A stretch of DNA of 16,346 nucleotides from CAZTHL01 sp964613585 (GCA_964613585.1 CAZTHL010000082.1:1-16346); one strand, 5' to 3'; positions 1 to 8,655 are shown, counted from the first letter of the stretch. Numbers and translations: made by a program. Notes: a model not told the origin generated them from the letters alone.

Positions 1-71
1 ACCACCTGGTCAACGCCCTCAACGAGCTGTGGTCGCAGTGCCACGCGAACCGCGTCTCGGTGGCGGCCTGA
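1..71 (+). CDS. C-terminal end of an unidentified gene (partial)
   Basis: Reading from base 3, an open frame enters from the left edge and ends at TGA 69-71, giving the tail HLVNALNELWSQCHANRVSV followed by AA. The mix of residues (Asn, Glu, Trp, Cys, His) looks more like a real protein end than the Arg/Pro/Ala-rich shadow frames typical of this GC-rich DNA. I do not recognise the family, and 22 residues are too few to assign one. The other two forward frames also stay open here, so the call rests on composition and on the stop being followed by sequence without coding character. Confidence 0.35.
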   Translation, partial: HLVNALNELWSQCHANRVSVAA

Positions 72-506
72 TCGGGCGCCGCGGCATCGCCAGGCCGGCC
101 GGGAACCGTCGACCGCCAGCGGCCCGGCCCGGGCCGGGCGCGACAAGGCCGCGGTCCCGGATGGGGATCGCCGGCAGGGTCCGCGCTCCGGTCAACGGGC
201 AGGGGCACCTCGACACCGAAGGACCCTGACAGCGAACGTTCGGGGAGGCGGCACCCGACGACCCGAGAGGCGGCGCCACCAACCGGCGCTGTCCGGCCGG
301 TAGCCGTCCCCCGCCCCGCCATCCGATGTCGGGAGCCGGCGACCCTTCGAGCGCCGAGGCCGACCCGTGGGGACGGCTTGACGCACCTCCTTTCCAATGT
401 CCTACTGATCGGGAGAACGCCGGACGAGAAATCCCGAGCCGGGCGCGCCGCCGCGTCGCACGGTCATGGGATCGGCACGGACCACAGGGATGGAAGCGAG
501 GCCGAG
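72..506. other. Long gap without a convincing gene
   Basis: These 435 bases separate the partial gene on the left from the DUF2189 gene. Short open frames on both strands translate to Arg/Pro/Gly-rich sequence and look like GC shadows. The only clear structure is an 18-base perfect palindrome at 122-139. A TTGACG hexamer at 378-383 could serve as a weak -35 box for the downstream gene, but no good -10 box follows at the right distance. I see no tRNA, other RNA gene, CRISPR or insertion sequence. Confidence 0.5.
122..139. repeat. 18-base perfect GC palindrome
   Basis: The bases GCCCGGCCCGGGCCGGGC read identically on both strands. There is no loop and no T-run after it, so it is not a standard terminator. 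It lies about 50 bases after the stop of the left-hand partial gene. It may help end transcription there or be a chance product of the extreme GC content. Confidence 0.4.
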
Positions 507-1295
507 ATGACCAACCAAGCCGTGGACAGTGAGATCCTTGCGGAGGACCGCCCGGTCATCCGCCGCATCGGCGTGCAGGACCTGCCTCAGGTGCTGCGCC
601 GGGGCTGGGAGGACTTCCAGGAGAAGCCGAGCCACCTGATCTTCCTCTACGTGATCTATCCGGTGGTGGCGCTGATCCTGAGCCGCCTCGTGTTCGGCTA
701 CAACCTCATCCAGATCCTGTTCCCGCTGGCGGCCGGCTTCGCCCTGATCGGGCCGTTCGCCGCGATCGGCCTCTACGAGCTGAGCCGGCGCCGCGAGCAG
801 GGCCAGCCCATGCGCTGGCAGGACGCCTTCGAGCCGATCCGCTCCCAATCGCTCGGTCGGCTGCTGGCCCTTGGCGGCATCCTGGCCATCATCTTCCTGT
901 GCTGGCTCGGCGCGGCGCTGCTCATCTACAACGGCACCATTGGCGACATGGCGCTCGGCTCGATCGGCGCCTTTCTGGGCGCGGTGTTCGGTACCTCCGC
1001 CGGCTGGACCATGATCCTGATCGGCAACTTCGTCGGCTTCCTGTTCGCCGCGGTCGCCTTCATCATCAGCGTGGTCTCGTTCCCCCTGATCCTCGATCGG
1101 CCGGTCGGCGTCGGCACCGCGATCGGCACGTCGATCCGCGCCGTCACCGCCAATCCGGCGCCGATGACCTGCTGGGGCCTGATCGTGGCGGTCAGCCTGC
1201 TCCTCGGCTCGCTGCCGGCCTTCATTGGGTTGGCCGTGGTCCTGCCGGTGCTTGGGCACGCCACCTGGCACCTTTATCGCGCCGTGGTCGAGTGA
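507..1295 (+). CDS. DUF2189 family integral membrane protein
   Basis: The 262-residue product has a short polar N-terminus with the sequence VIRRIGVQDLPQVLRRGWED (residues 17-36), followed by hydrophobic segments at about 43-60, 68-90, 118-140, 168-195 and 222-248. This arrangement matches the DUF2189 family of inner-membrane proteins, whose biochemical role is unknown to me. I chose ATG 507 because GAAGCGAGG lies just upstream and family similarity begins right after it. The frame stays open upstream to a TTG at 378, but that extension is Arg/Gly-rich and unlike the family. It is followed by a hairpin at 1329-1348 and then bchI, only 68 bases away and on the same strand, so co-transcription is possible. 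A pigment role cannot be inferred from position alone. Confidence 0.8.
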   Translation: MTNQAVDSEILAEDRPVIRRIGVQDLPQVLRRGWEDFQEKPSHLIFLYVIYPVVALILSRLVFGYNLIQILFPLAAGFALIGPFAAIGLYELSRRREQGQPMRWQDAFEPIRSQSLGRLLALGGILAIIFLCWLGAALLIYNGTIGDMALGSIGAFLGAVFGTSAGWTMILIGNFVGFLFAAVAFIISVVSFPLILDRPVGVGTAIGTSIRAVTANPAPMTCWGLIVAVSLLLGSLPAFIGLAVVLPVLGHATWHLYRAVVE

Positions 1296-1328
1296 CCGGC
1301 ACACCGGCGCATTCCATCCGATAGAAGA

Positions 1329-1348
1329 GGGGCCGGACAGCCGGCCCC
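1329..1348 (+). terminator. Perfect 8-bp hairpin between the DUF2189 gene and bchI
   Basis: GGGGCCGG, a four-base loop ACAG and CCGGCCCC form a perfect GC stem. No T-run follows, so it is not a classical intrinsic terminator. It ends 15 bases before the bchI start codon, at a position where a ribosome-binding site would normally lie. It could weaken transcription from the DUF2189 gene, protect mRNA ends, or limit translation of bchI. Confidence 0.45.
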
Positions 1349-1363
1349 GCAACGGTCTTCAGC

Positions 1364-2389
1364 ATGGGCGTGGCCTTTCCCTTCTCGGCGATCGTCGGTC
1401 AGGACGACATGAAGCTGGCCCTGCTGGTGGCCGCGGTCGATCCGGGCATCGGCGGCGTGCTCGTCTTTGGCGACCGGGGCACCGGCAAGTCGACGGCCGT
1501 ACGCGCCCTGGCCGCGCTGCTGCCGACCATCGCCGCGGTCGAGGGCTGCCGCTACGGCTGCGACCCGGACGCCGGCGCGGCGTTGTGCGAGGAGTGCCGG
1601 GCGCGCCAGGCCCATGGCCCGCTGCCGGTGCACCGCGCGCCCGTGCCGGTGGTCGACCTGCCGCTCGGCGCCACCGAGGACCGGGTCGTCGGGGCGCTCG
1701 ATCTGGAACGGGCGCTCAGCCGCGGCGAGAAGGCATTCGAGGCCGGCCTGCTGGCTCGCGCGCACCGAGGGTTCCTCTACATCGACGAGGTCAACCTGCT
1801 CGAGGACCATCTGGTCGACCTGCTGCTCGATGTCGCCGCCTCCGGCGAGAACGTCGTCGAGCGCGAGGGCCTCAGCGTGCGCCACCCCGCCCGCTTCGTT
1901 CTCATCGGCAGCGGCAACCCCGAGGAGGGGGAGCTGCGGCCGCAGCTGCTCGACCGCTTTGGCCTGTCGGTCGAGGTGCGCACGCCTGAGGATCTGCCGG
2001 TGCGCATCGATGTGGTGCGCCGCCGCGACGCCTTCGAGCGGGATCCGGCCGGCTTCGCCGCGCAATGGGAACCGGAGACCGCCCGCTTGCGGGAGCGCCT
2101 GGAGGCGGCGCGCGAACGCATTGCCGCGATCGAGGTGTCCGATGAGATGCTCGAGCAGGCCGCGCGCCTGTGCATCGCGCTCGGCACCGACGGCTTGCGA
2201 GGCGAGTTGACGCTGATGCGCGCCGCCCGCGCCGTGGCCGCGCTGGAAGGCGACGAGGCGGTGGACACGCCGCACCTCCGCCGGGTGGCCCCATCGGCCC
2301 TGCGCCACCGCCTGCGCCGCAACCCGCTTGACGAGGTGCCGTCCGGCGTCCGGGTCGACCGGGCGCTGGAGGAGCAGCTGGGCGCATGA
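1364..2389 (+). CDS. bchI: Magnesium chelatase ATPase subunit I (BchI)
   Basis: BchI is the AAA+ ATPase of magnesium chelatase (EC 6.6.1.1). It forms rings with BchD and drives BchH to insert Mg into protoporphyrin IX, the first committed step to bacteriochlorophyll. The 341-residue protein has Walker A GDRGTGKS at 36-43, Walker B with LYIDE at 138-142 followed by VNLLEDHLVDLLLD, and the sensor-type segment GSGNPEEGELRPQLLDRFGL typical of the family. Four cysteines (62, 66, 75, 78) sit in the insert after Walker A, an arrangement I associate with BchI/ChlI proteins. Length agrees with the usual 335-350 residues. The start at ATG 1364 begins the conserved FPFSAIVGQDDMKLALL segment. No good Shine-Dalgarno sequence precedes it. 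Its stop overlaps the bchD start by four bases (ATGA), so the two subunits are translationally coupled. Confidence 0.97.
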   Translation: MGVAFPFSAIVGQDDMKLALLVAAVDPGIGGVLVFGDRGTGKSTAVRALAALLPTIAAVEGCRYGCDPDAGAALCEECRARQAHGPLPVHRAPVPVVDLPLGATEDRVVGALDLERALSRGEKAFEAGLLARAHRGFLYIDEVNLLEDHLVDLLLDVAASGENVVEREGLSVRHPARFVLIGSGNPEEGELRPQLLDRFGLSVEVRTPEDLPVRIDVVRRRDAFERDPAGFAAQWEPETARLRERLEAARERIAAIEVSDEMLEQAARLCIALGTDGLRGELTLMRAARAVAALEGDEAVDTPHLRRVAPSALRHRLRRNPLDEVPSGVRVDRALEEQLGA

Positions 2390-4239
2390 GCCTGGCCGAG
2401 GTGCCGGCCACCGCCGCCCCCCCTGAGAACGAGGCTTCGGACGCGGTCGCCGCTGCTGCGGCGTCGCCTTGGGGAGACGCGCTCGTCGCCGCCTGCCTGT
2501 TCGCCGTCGACCCTGTCGGGACCGGCGGCATCACCCTGCGGGCCGGCGTCGGGCCGGTGCGCGACCGCTGGCTTGCCGCGGTCGGGGCGCTGCTGCCGGC
2601 TGGCACGCCCGTGCGTCGCATGCCACCGCACATCGACGACGGCCGGCTCCTGGGTGGTCTCGACCTCGCCGCCACCTTGAGCGCCGGCCGGCCGGTCGCC
2701 GAGCGCGGCCTGCTGGCCGAGGCCGATGGCGGCGTGGTCGTGGTGCCCATGGCCGAGCGGCTGCCGCGCGGCACCGCCGCCCGGCTCGCCTCCGCCCTCG
2801 ACCGTGGCGAGATCGTTCTGGAGCGCGACGGCCTTGGCAGCCGTGCCGCGGCTCGCCTTGGCGTCGTGGCGCTCGATGAGGGGCTGGACGCGGAGGAGCG
2901 GCCGCCCGAGGCGCTGCTCGACCGGCTGGCCTTTCCGCTGGACCTGGACGGCGTCCCTGTGTGTGACACCACCGACGAGGCGCCGTTCGACCGTCGCGAC
3001 GTGACCGCGGCCCGGGACCGGCTGGCGGCGGTGACGACGCCGGACACGGTGCTGAGCGCGCTGTGCGCCGCGCCGCTCGCGCTTGGCATCCGCTCGCTGC
3101 GCGCCTCGATGCTGGCGCTCGCCGCGGCTCGGGCGGCCGCGGCGCTCGACGGCCGGACCGCGGTGGCCGAGGCGGACGCGGCCCTGGCCGCCCGCCTCGT
3201 CCTGGCGCCGCGGGCGACCGTCGTGCCGGTCCCGGAGGCCGAGGACCAGACGGAGGAGATGCCGGAGCCGGAGCCGCCGAAGCCGCCCGACGGCGCGGAG
3301 GAGGAAGAGCGGGCGGCGGATGCGCCGCTCGAGGACCGGGTGCTGGCGGCCGCCGAGGCGGCGCTGCCGGCCGACCTGCTGATGCGGCTCAGGAGCGGGC
3401 GGGGCGTGCGGGCGCGAGCGACGATGCCGGGCCGAGCCGGGGTGGCGAGGATCTCCGTTCGTCGGGGCCGGCCGATCGGCAGCCGACCCGGAAAGCCATG
3501 CGCCGGCGCCCGGGTGAACGTTATCGACACCCTGCGCGCGGCCGCCCCCTGGCAGCGGCTGAGGAGGCGCGAGCCGGCGTCCGCCGAGGCCGCCCCGCCA
3601 CGGCCGGCGCGGGTCGAGGTGCGACGCGACGATTTCCGGGTCACCCGCTTCAAGCAACGTACCGAGACCGCGGTTGTCTTCGTGGTCGACGCGTCGGGCT
3701 CGGCTGCCATGCACCGGCTGGCCGAGGCCAAGGGCGCGGTCGAGCTGCTGCTGGCCGATTGCTACCGGCGCCGCGACCAGGTCGCGCTCATCGCCTTCCG
3801 CGGCCAGGGTGCCGAGCTGCTGCTGCCGCCGACGCGCTCGCTGGTGCGCGCCCGACGCGAGCTGGCCGGCCTGCCCGGCGGCGGCGGCACGCCGGTGGCC
3901 GCCGGGCTCGACGCGGCCGCCGGCCTGGCCGAGGCGCTCGGCCGCCGGGGGCTGACGCCGATGGTCGTTATGCTGACCGACGGCCGGGCCAACATTGCAC
4001 GGGACGGGTCGCCCGGCCGGGCCCGCGCCGCCGAGGACGCGCTGGCCGCCGCCCGCCGGCTGCGCGGGCTCGGCCTGGCCGGCCTGCTGGTCGATACCGC
4101 GCCGCGGCCGCAGGCGCCGGCGCGTGGGCTTGCTGAGGCGATGGGGGCGGATTACCTGCCGTTGCCATACGCCGACGCGCGCGCGTTGTCCGAGGCGATC
4201 CGCGCGTCCGCCGGGATGCCGGGCGCGACGGCGAGCTAG
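2386..4239 (+). CDS. bchD: Magnesium chelatase subunit D (BchD)
   Basis: BchD (617 residues) is the platform subunit that couples BchI ATP hydrolysis to BchH in magnesium chelatase. The N-terminal half resembles BchI (GGLDLAATLSAGRPVAERGLL, LLDRLAFPLDLDG) but has no intact Walker A, as is usual for BchD. A Pro/Glu-rich acidic linker follows at about 281-315. The C-terminal von Willebrand factor A domain carries a complete metal-binding MIDAS site: DASGS at 435-439, Thr502 in GGGGTP, and Asp532 in LTDGRAN. These should bind Mg and contact an integrin-like ligand in BchI. The start codon overlaps the bchI stop. GGAGGAG at 2368-2374 is a usable but rather distant ribosome-binding site. The gene order bchI-bchD-bchO is common in purple bacteria. 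Confidence 0.97.
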   Translation: MSLAEVPATAAPPENEASDAVAAAAASPWGDALVAACLFAVDPVGTGGITLRAGVGPVRDRWLAAVGALLPAGTPVRRMPPHIDDGRLLGGLDLAATLSAGRPVAERGLLAEADGGVVVVPMAERLPRGTAARLASALDRGEIVLERDGLGSRAAARLGVVALDEGLDAEERPPEALLDRLAFPLDLDGVPVCDTTDEAPFDRRDVTAARDRLAAVTTPDTVLSALCAAPLALGIRSLRASMLALAAARAAAALDGRTAVAEADAALAARLVLAPRATVVPVPEAEDQTEEMPEPEPPKPPDGAEEEERAADAPLEDRVLAAAEAALPADLLMRLRSGRGVRARATMPGRAGVARISVRRGRPIGSRPGKPCAGARVNVIDTLRAAAPWQRLRRREPASAEAAPPRPARVEVRRDDFRVTRFKQRTETAVVFVVDASGSAAMHRLAEAKGAVELLLADCYRRRDQVALIAFRGQGAELLLPPTRSLVRARRELAGLPGGGGTPVAAGLDAAAGLAEALGRRGLTPMVVMLTDGRANIARDGSPGRARAAEDALAAARRLRGLGLAGLLVDTAPRPQAPARGLAEAMGADYLPLPYADARALSEAIRASAGMPGATAS

Positions 4240-4240
4240 G

Positions 4241-4263
4241 CGGACGTCCGGCGCGGGCGTCCG
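4241..4263 (+). other. Small inverted repeat after bchD
   Basis: CGGACG (4241-4246) and CGTCCG (4258-4263) can pair around an 11-base loop directly after the bchD stop. The motif GGGCGTCCG occurs at about 4256 and again at about 4274. No T-run follows, and bchO starts within 60 bases, so it is more likely an mRNA-processing or attenuation hairpin, or chance, than a full stop signal. Confidence 0.3.
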
Positions 4264-4320
4264 AGCATGCGTGACGGGCGTCCGCCTCGCCGCGGCGCCG
4301 CAATCCGGGGCGTTTCAACC

Positions 4321-5271
<951 letters not shown>

Positions 5272-5382
5272 CAGCACCTTCCCGGGAGCACCGTCGACAC
5301 GCCGACATCTCGGCCGGCGCGTCGGGCCGGGGCGACCGATGTTGTCGGTCGGCAGGATGCCGGTTGCCAAAAGGCTGATGGC

Positions 5383-5411
5383 CTGACAATCGGCCGTGGT
5401 CGCACTATCCT
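5383..5411 (+). promoter_or_regulatory. Sigma-70-like promoter before the DUF3422 gene
   Basis: CTGACA at 5383-5388 (five of six to TTGACA), a 17-base spacer and TATCCT at 5406-5411 (four of six to TATAAT) form the best promoter in the bchO-DUF3422 gap. Transcription would begin near 5418, after the upstream ATG at 5413 but before the ATG at 5452, which supports the later start. The short inverted repeat TATCC-TTAT-GGATA at 5406-5419 overlaps the -10 box and could be an operator. Confidence 0.45.
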
Positions 5412-5451
5412 TATGGATAATCGTTGCACTGCAGCAAGGGCAGCTCGCGCC

Positions 5452-6807
5452 ATGACCGCTCTCCGAGACCGCGCCGACGCCGGGGTTCCCGCCCGCCTGC
5501 CGGACACCGTCGGCATCCCGCTGCCGTCGGACCATCCGCAGAGGGTCGAGCTCAACGACGAGGTGCATGCCCGGCCGTCGCCCGCGGTGTCGGCCCCGGC
5601 GCGCGTGACCTGCCTCGCCCTGCTGTCCAGGGCGATCGACCGGGACGACGAATGGGAGCAGGTGGCGGCGCTGGCCCGACGCTTCGACGCGCCGCCGCCG
5701 CGGCGCGGCGGCTACCAGCACCAGGTCGACCTGGGTCCGTTAAGACTGGTCTGGGAGCGGCACACCGAGTTCAGCCGCTATGTCTTCGTGGCGCCGGGCT
5801 GCGATCCGGACAACCCGTTCGGCGAGCCGGCCATGTCGGCGGTGCCGGCCGACTGGGTGGCCGGGCTCACCGGCCAGGTAATGGTAGCGATCCACGCCGC
5901 CCTGATGCCGGCCGAGGACATCACCGCCGACCTCGATGCCATCGCCGCCCGCCATTTCAGCGGCAACGTGCTGGCCGGCTCGGAGATCGCCGACGGCGAG
6001 GCGGTGGCGCTGACCGATCTGCGCATCCACGAGGACGGCTTCAGCCGGCTGCTGGTCAAGGACCGCGGCATGGGCCCCCAGCAGGCCGGCCGGGCCATGG
6101 CGCGGTTGCTCGACATGGAGACCTACCGGGTGATGGCGCTGCTCGCCCTGCCCGTGGCGCGCGATCTGACCCCGATCCTGAGCGAGCGCGAGCGCGAGCT
6201 GGCCGAGATCACATTGTCTCTGACCCGCGCCGGTGCGGCGGACGAGCCAAGCCTGCTCGACCGGCTGACCCAGCTCGATGCCGAGATCGAGAACCAGGAG
6301 GCGCTGCACCACTACCGCTTCAGCGCGGCGTCGGCCTACTACGCCATCGTGCAGCGTCGCATCGCCGCCCTGCGCGAGGAACGGCTGCCCGGACTGCAGA
6401 CCTTCCAGGAGTTCACCGAGCGGCGGCTGGCGCCGGCCATGAACACCTGCCAGGCCATCGCCGAGCGGCAGGATTCGCTGTCCCGCCGCGTGGCGCGCGC
6501 CACCCAACTGCTGTCGACGCGCATCAGCATCACCCGGCAGAACCAGAACCGCGACCTGCTCGACTCGATGGACCGCCGGGCCAAGCTGCAACTGCGCCTG
6601 CAGGAGACGGTGGAAGGCCTCTCGGTGGCGGCGATCACCTACTATATCGTCGGCCTCGTCGGCTATGGCGCCAAGGCTGCCGAGTCAGCCGGCTTTGCCC
6701 TCGATCCCAACGTGGTGGTCGGGGCCAGCATCCCGGTCGTGGCCGGACTGGTGTTCATCGCCGTGCGCAAGGCGCGCCGACTGGTGTCGCGTGGCGGACC
6801 CTACTGA
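5452..6807 (+). CDS. DUF3422 family membrane-anchored protein
   Basis: The 451-residue protein has the DUF3422 hallmark near its N-terminus (DHPQRVELNDEVHARPSPAVSAPARV), a soluble body with VWERHTEFSRYVFV, a long helical and probably coiled region (about residues 230-380), and two C-terminal hydrophobic segments (LSVAAITYYIVGLVGYGAKA; VVVGASIPVVAGLVFIAV). The overall plan, a large cytoplasmic domain with a two-helix hairpin at the end, resembles the family, whose function is unknown to me. I chose ATG 5452 because AAGGGCAG lies upstream and the promoter at 5383-5411 would exclude ATG 5413. It sits between bchO and crtB, where crtI is often found in related clusters. Family membership is fairly certain; a photosynthetic role is not shown. 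Confidence 0.85.
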   Translation: MTALRDRADAGVPARLPDTVGIPLPSDHPQRVELNDEVHARPSPAVSAPARVTCLALLSRAIDRDDEWEQVAALARRFDAPPPRRGGYQHQVDLGPLRLVWERHTEFSRYVFVAPGCDPDNPFGEPAMSAVPADWVAGLTGQVMVAIHAALMPAEDITADLDAIAARHFSGNVLAGSEIADGEAVALTDLRIHEDGFSRLLVKDRGMGPQQAGRAMARLLDMETYRVMALLALPVARDLTPILSERERELAEITLSLTRAGAADEPSLLDRLTQLDAEIENQEALHHYRFSAASAYYAIVQRRIAALREERLPGLQTFQEFTERRLAPAMNTCQAIAERQDSLSRRVARATQLLSTRISITRQNQNRDLLDSMDRRAKLQLRLQETVEGLSVAAITYYIVGLVGYGAKAAESAGFALDPNVVVGASIPVVAGLVFIAVRKARRLVSRGGPY

Positions 6808-7010
6808 CCTTCCATGGTGATCGAGGACAATTCTTCAAGAGGGCCGACTGTCGCGCTGGCCCTGTCGTGAGCCCGCTGGTAGAAGGACCCCATGTTGGGG
6901 GTGGCCAGACCCGGGTGCGGCAGGTGTCGCCCCGCGGCAGCGCTTCCAATGGGCGCGGTGTCGAGCGGCGCCGAAATGGTTGTCTCCGGTTCAAAAACCC
7001 GCAAGCGCGC
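6808..7010 (+). other. Spacer between the DUF3422 gene and crtB
   Basis: These 203 bases contain no convincing gene and no TGT-N12-ACA operator. A small hairpin CCCCA-TGT-TGGGG lies near 6890-6902, without a T-run. No strong promoter or ribosome-binding site for crtB is visible. The frame of crtB happens to stay open leftward through the whole spacer and the DUF3422 gene, but the translated spacer is Arg/Gly-rich and noncoding in character. Confidence 0.4.
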
Positions 7011-8099
7011 ATGTCCCTGACCGCCTACGCCCCCGCCGACGCCGCCCCCGCCTTTGGTTCAGAGGCCGACGCCGACACCGACGCCGACATCGAGGCCTGC
7101 CGCGCCGCCATCCGACAAGGCTCGCGCAGCTTCTTCGCGGCCTCGCTGCTGCTGCCGGCGGCGGTACGCCGGCCCGCCTACGCCCTCTACGCCTTTTGCC
7201 GCCTGGCCGACGATGCCGTCGATCGGCCCGACCGGCAGGCCAACGCGCTAGGCATGCTGCGCGAGCGGCTGGACCGTGCCTATCGGGGCAGTCCATTCGA
7301 CCTGCCGGCCGACCGCGCCTTCGCCGCGGTGGTCAGCGGCCACGCGATCCCGCGTGCGGTGCCCGAGGCGCTGATCGAGGGCCTGGAATGGGATGCCGAA
7401 GGCCGGCGCTACGAGGACATCGGCGACCTCCGGGCCTATGCCGCGCGGGTCGCCGGCACCGTCGGCGCGATGATGACGCTGCTCATGGGCGCGCGGGCGC
7501 CGGCGACGGTGGCGCGGGCGTGCGACCTGGGCGTCGCCATGCAGTTGACCAACATCGCCCGGGACGTGGGTGAGGATGCCCGGGCCGGCCGGGTGTACCT
7601 GCCACGGCGCTGGCTGCGGGACGCCGGGATCGACCCGGAGGCCTTCCTCGCCGCGCCGGCGTTCAGCCCGTCGCTCGGCACCGTTGTGGCGCGGCTGCTC
7701 GCGGTCGCGGACGAGCTCTACGCGCGTTCCCTCCCGGGCATCACGGCGCTGCCGCTGGCCTGCCGGCCGGCGATCCATGCCGCGCGGCTGCTCTACGCGG
7801 AGATCGGCCGGGAGGTGGAGCGCAACGGCCTCGACTCGGTGTCGCGCCGGGCCGTGGTGCCGACCGGCCGCAAGCTGCGCCGGCTTGGTCCGGCGCTGGC
7901 GGCGACGCTGATCCCGACCGACGGACACGAGGCACCGGCGCTGCCGGAAACCCGCTTTCTGGTGGACGCCGTCGCCGCCGCGCCGTCGCGGAGCGTGGCA
8001 AGCCGGCCCTCGCGCTGGGATATCGACGAGCGGGTCGGCTGGGTCCTGGAGCTGTTCCTCGAGCTCGAGCAGCGCAAGCAGCTGAGCCGACCCCGCTGA
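7011..8099 (+). CDS. crtB: 15-cis-phytoene synthase (CrtB)
   Basis: CrtB condenses two geranylgeranyl diphosphates to phytoene (EC 2.5.1.32), the first C40 step of carotenoid synthesis, using substrate made by CrtE. In the 362-residue protein, SRSFFAASLLLP (38-49) begins the squalene/phytoene synthase fold. The first Asp-rich motif DDAVD is at 67-71. The signature NIARDVGEDARAGRVYLP starts at 181, with the second DxxxD motif DVGED at 185-189. The length is a little above the usual 340-350 because of an acidic Ala/Asp N-terminal stretch (EADADTDADIE) encoded by GCCGAC repeats. ATG 7011 is the natural start, although the ribosome-binding site is weak. Phytoene desaturase crtI, usually the neighbour, is absent. 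A hairpin follows directly. Confidence 0.96.
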   Translation: MSLTAYAPADAAPAFGSEADADTDADIEACRAAIRQGSRSFFAASLLLPAAVRRPAYALYAFCRLADDAVDRPDRQANALGMLRERLDRAYRGSPFDLPADRAFAAVVSGHAIPRAVPEALIEGLEWDAEGRRYEDIGDLRAYAARVAGTVGAMMTLLMGARAPATVARACDLGVAMQLTNIARDVGEDARAGRVYLPRRWLRDAGIDPEAFLAAPAFSPSLGTVVARLLAVADELYARSLPGITALPLACRPAIHAARLLYAEIGREVERNGLDSVSRRAVVPTGRKLRRLGPALAATLIPTDGHEAPALPETRFLVDAVAAAPSRSVASRPSRWDIDERVGWVLELFLELEQRKQLSRPR

Positions 8100-8108
8100 G
8101 GCCGTCAG

Positions 8109-8139
8109 GCCCATGTCGGCCGGTTCGGCCGATCTGGGC
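8109..8139 (+). terminator. Hairpin after crtB, possible terminator
   Basis: GCCCA (8109-8113) pairs with TGGGC (8135-8139), and TCGGCCG (8116-8122) pairs with CGGCCGA (8126-8132) around the loop GTT, with a 2x2 internal mismatch. It begins nine bases after the crtB stop. There is no U-tract, so it may stabilise the crtB mRNA end or act with Rho rather than terminate alone. Confidence 0.5.
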
Positions 8140-8261
8140 TGGTCGGGCCGGGTAGATCGTCCCACCTGTCATGGGGGAGCCGTTCCTGGCCTCCCCGGTA
8201 CGGCCGTGTTGGATGGATCGGTCGCCACTATGCGGGCGTTGAATTGCGGGAGCGTGAGCGC

Positions 8262-8447
8262 ATGATCTCCGGTCAGACCCTGATCCTGCTCGAGCTGGTG
8301 CTGGTGTTCGGCGCGATCGTCGCCTTTGGGGTCTGGCAGCTGCGCTCGGTCCGCCGCGAGATGCGCCGGGACGAAGCCAGGCGCGCCGCCGACGCCGCCG
8401 CCTCCTCTTCGGGCGGCGGTTCCGCGGAGGCCGGCCGGGACGGCTGA
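8262..8447 (+). CDS. Small single-span membrane protein (61 residues)
   Basis: The frame encodes MISGQTLILLELVLVFGAIVAFGVWQLRSV followed by a charged Arg/Glu/Asp region and a Ser/Gly/Ala tail. Residues 6-27 are a clear membrane helix, and the Arg-rich segment after it predicts a cytoplasmic C-terminus. ATG 8262 is favoured by GGGAG at 8248-8252, nine bases upstream. An ATG at 8244 in the same frame would only add MRERER. I recall similar unnamed small proteins in alphaproteobacteria but no function. It lies 162 bases downstream of crtB and ends just before an intrinsic terminator, so it may be the last gene of this forward transcript. The helix and ribosome-binding site make it more than a chance frame. 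Confidence 0.65.
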   Translation: MISGQTLILLELVLVFGAIVAFGVWQLRSVRREMRRDEARRAADAAASSSGGGSAEAGRDG

Positions 8448-8466
8448 GCACGAGGGCTTGGTGGTC

Positions 8467-8485
8467 CCGCCGTCGCGGCGGTTTT
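8467..8485 (+). terminator. Intrinsic (Rho-independent) terminator
   Basis: CCGCCG, the loop TCG and CGGCGG form a perfect six-pair GC stem followed at once by TTTT. It stands 19 bases after the stop of the small membrane protein gene and would end the forward transcript. It is the best-formed terminator in the window. Confidence 0.8.
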
Positions 8486-8655
8486 CGTGCCGAGGACAGG
8501 TGTTGCGCCGCTCGGGCGACGCGCGAGGCGAATCAGCGGGCGGGCCGCTGCCGCCCTATCCGACCTCCGGGGATCGGCGACCCGCAATCGACGAGGCGTG
8601 GTTGAGCGGGGCTGCGCCCGACGCACCGAGCGATCGGCGGCGGACGGGAGACGGT

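Noticed and set aside
1777..3714. A 645-codon open frame on the minus strand opposite bchI and bchD
   Set aside because: It lies entirely against two certain genes, and its translation is Arg/Gly/Ala-rich without any family motif. Long antisense frames are expected at this GC content.
6890..6902. Hairpin CCCCA-TGT-TGGGG considered as a terminator for the DUF3422 gene
   Set aside because: The stem is only five pairs, the three-base loop is tight and no T-run follows.
5424..7010. Upstream extension of the crtB frame, giving an 891-residue fusion
   Set aside because: The extension runs through the DUF3422 gene in another frame and translates to low-complexity Arg/Gly/Pro sequence. Phytoene synthase similarity starts only after ATG 7011.
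7060..7095. GCCGAC-rich stretch in the crtB start region, considered as a tandem repeat
   Set aside because: The copies are imperfect and few. It is better described as an acidic low-complexity N-terminus than as a separate repeat feature.
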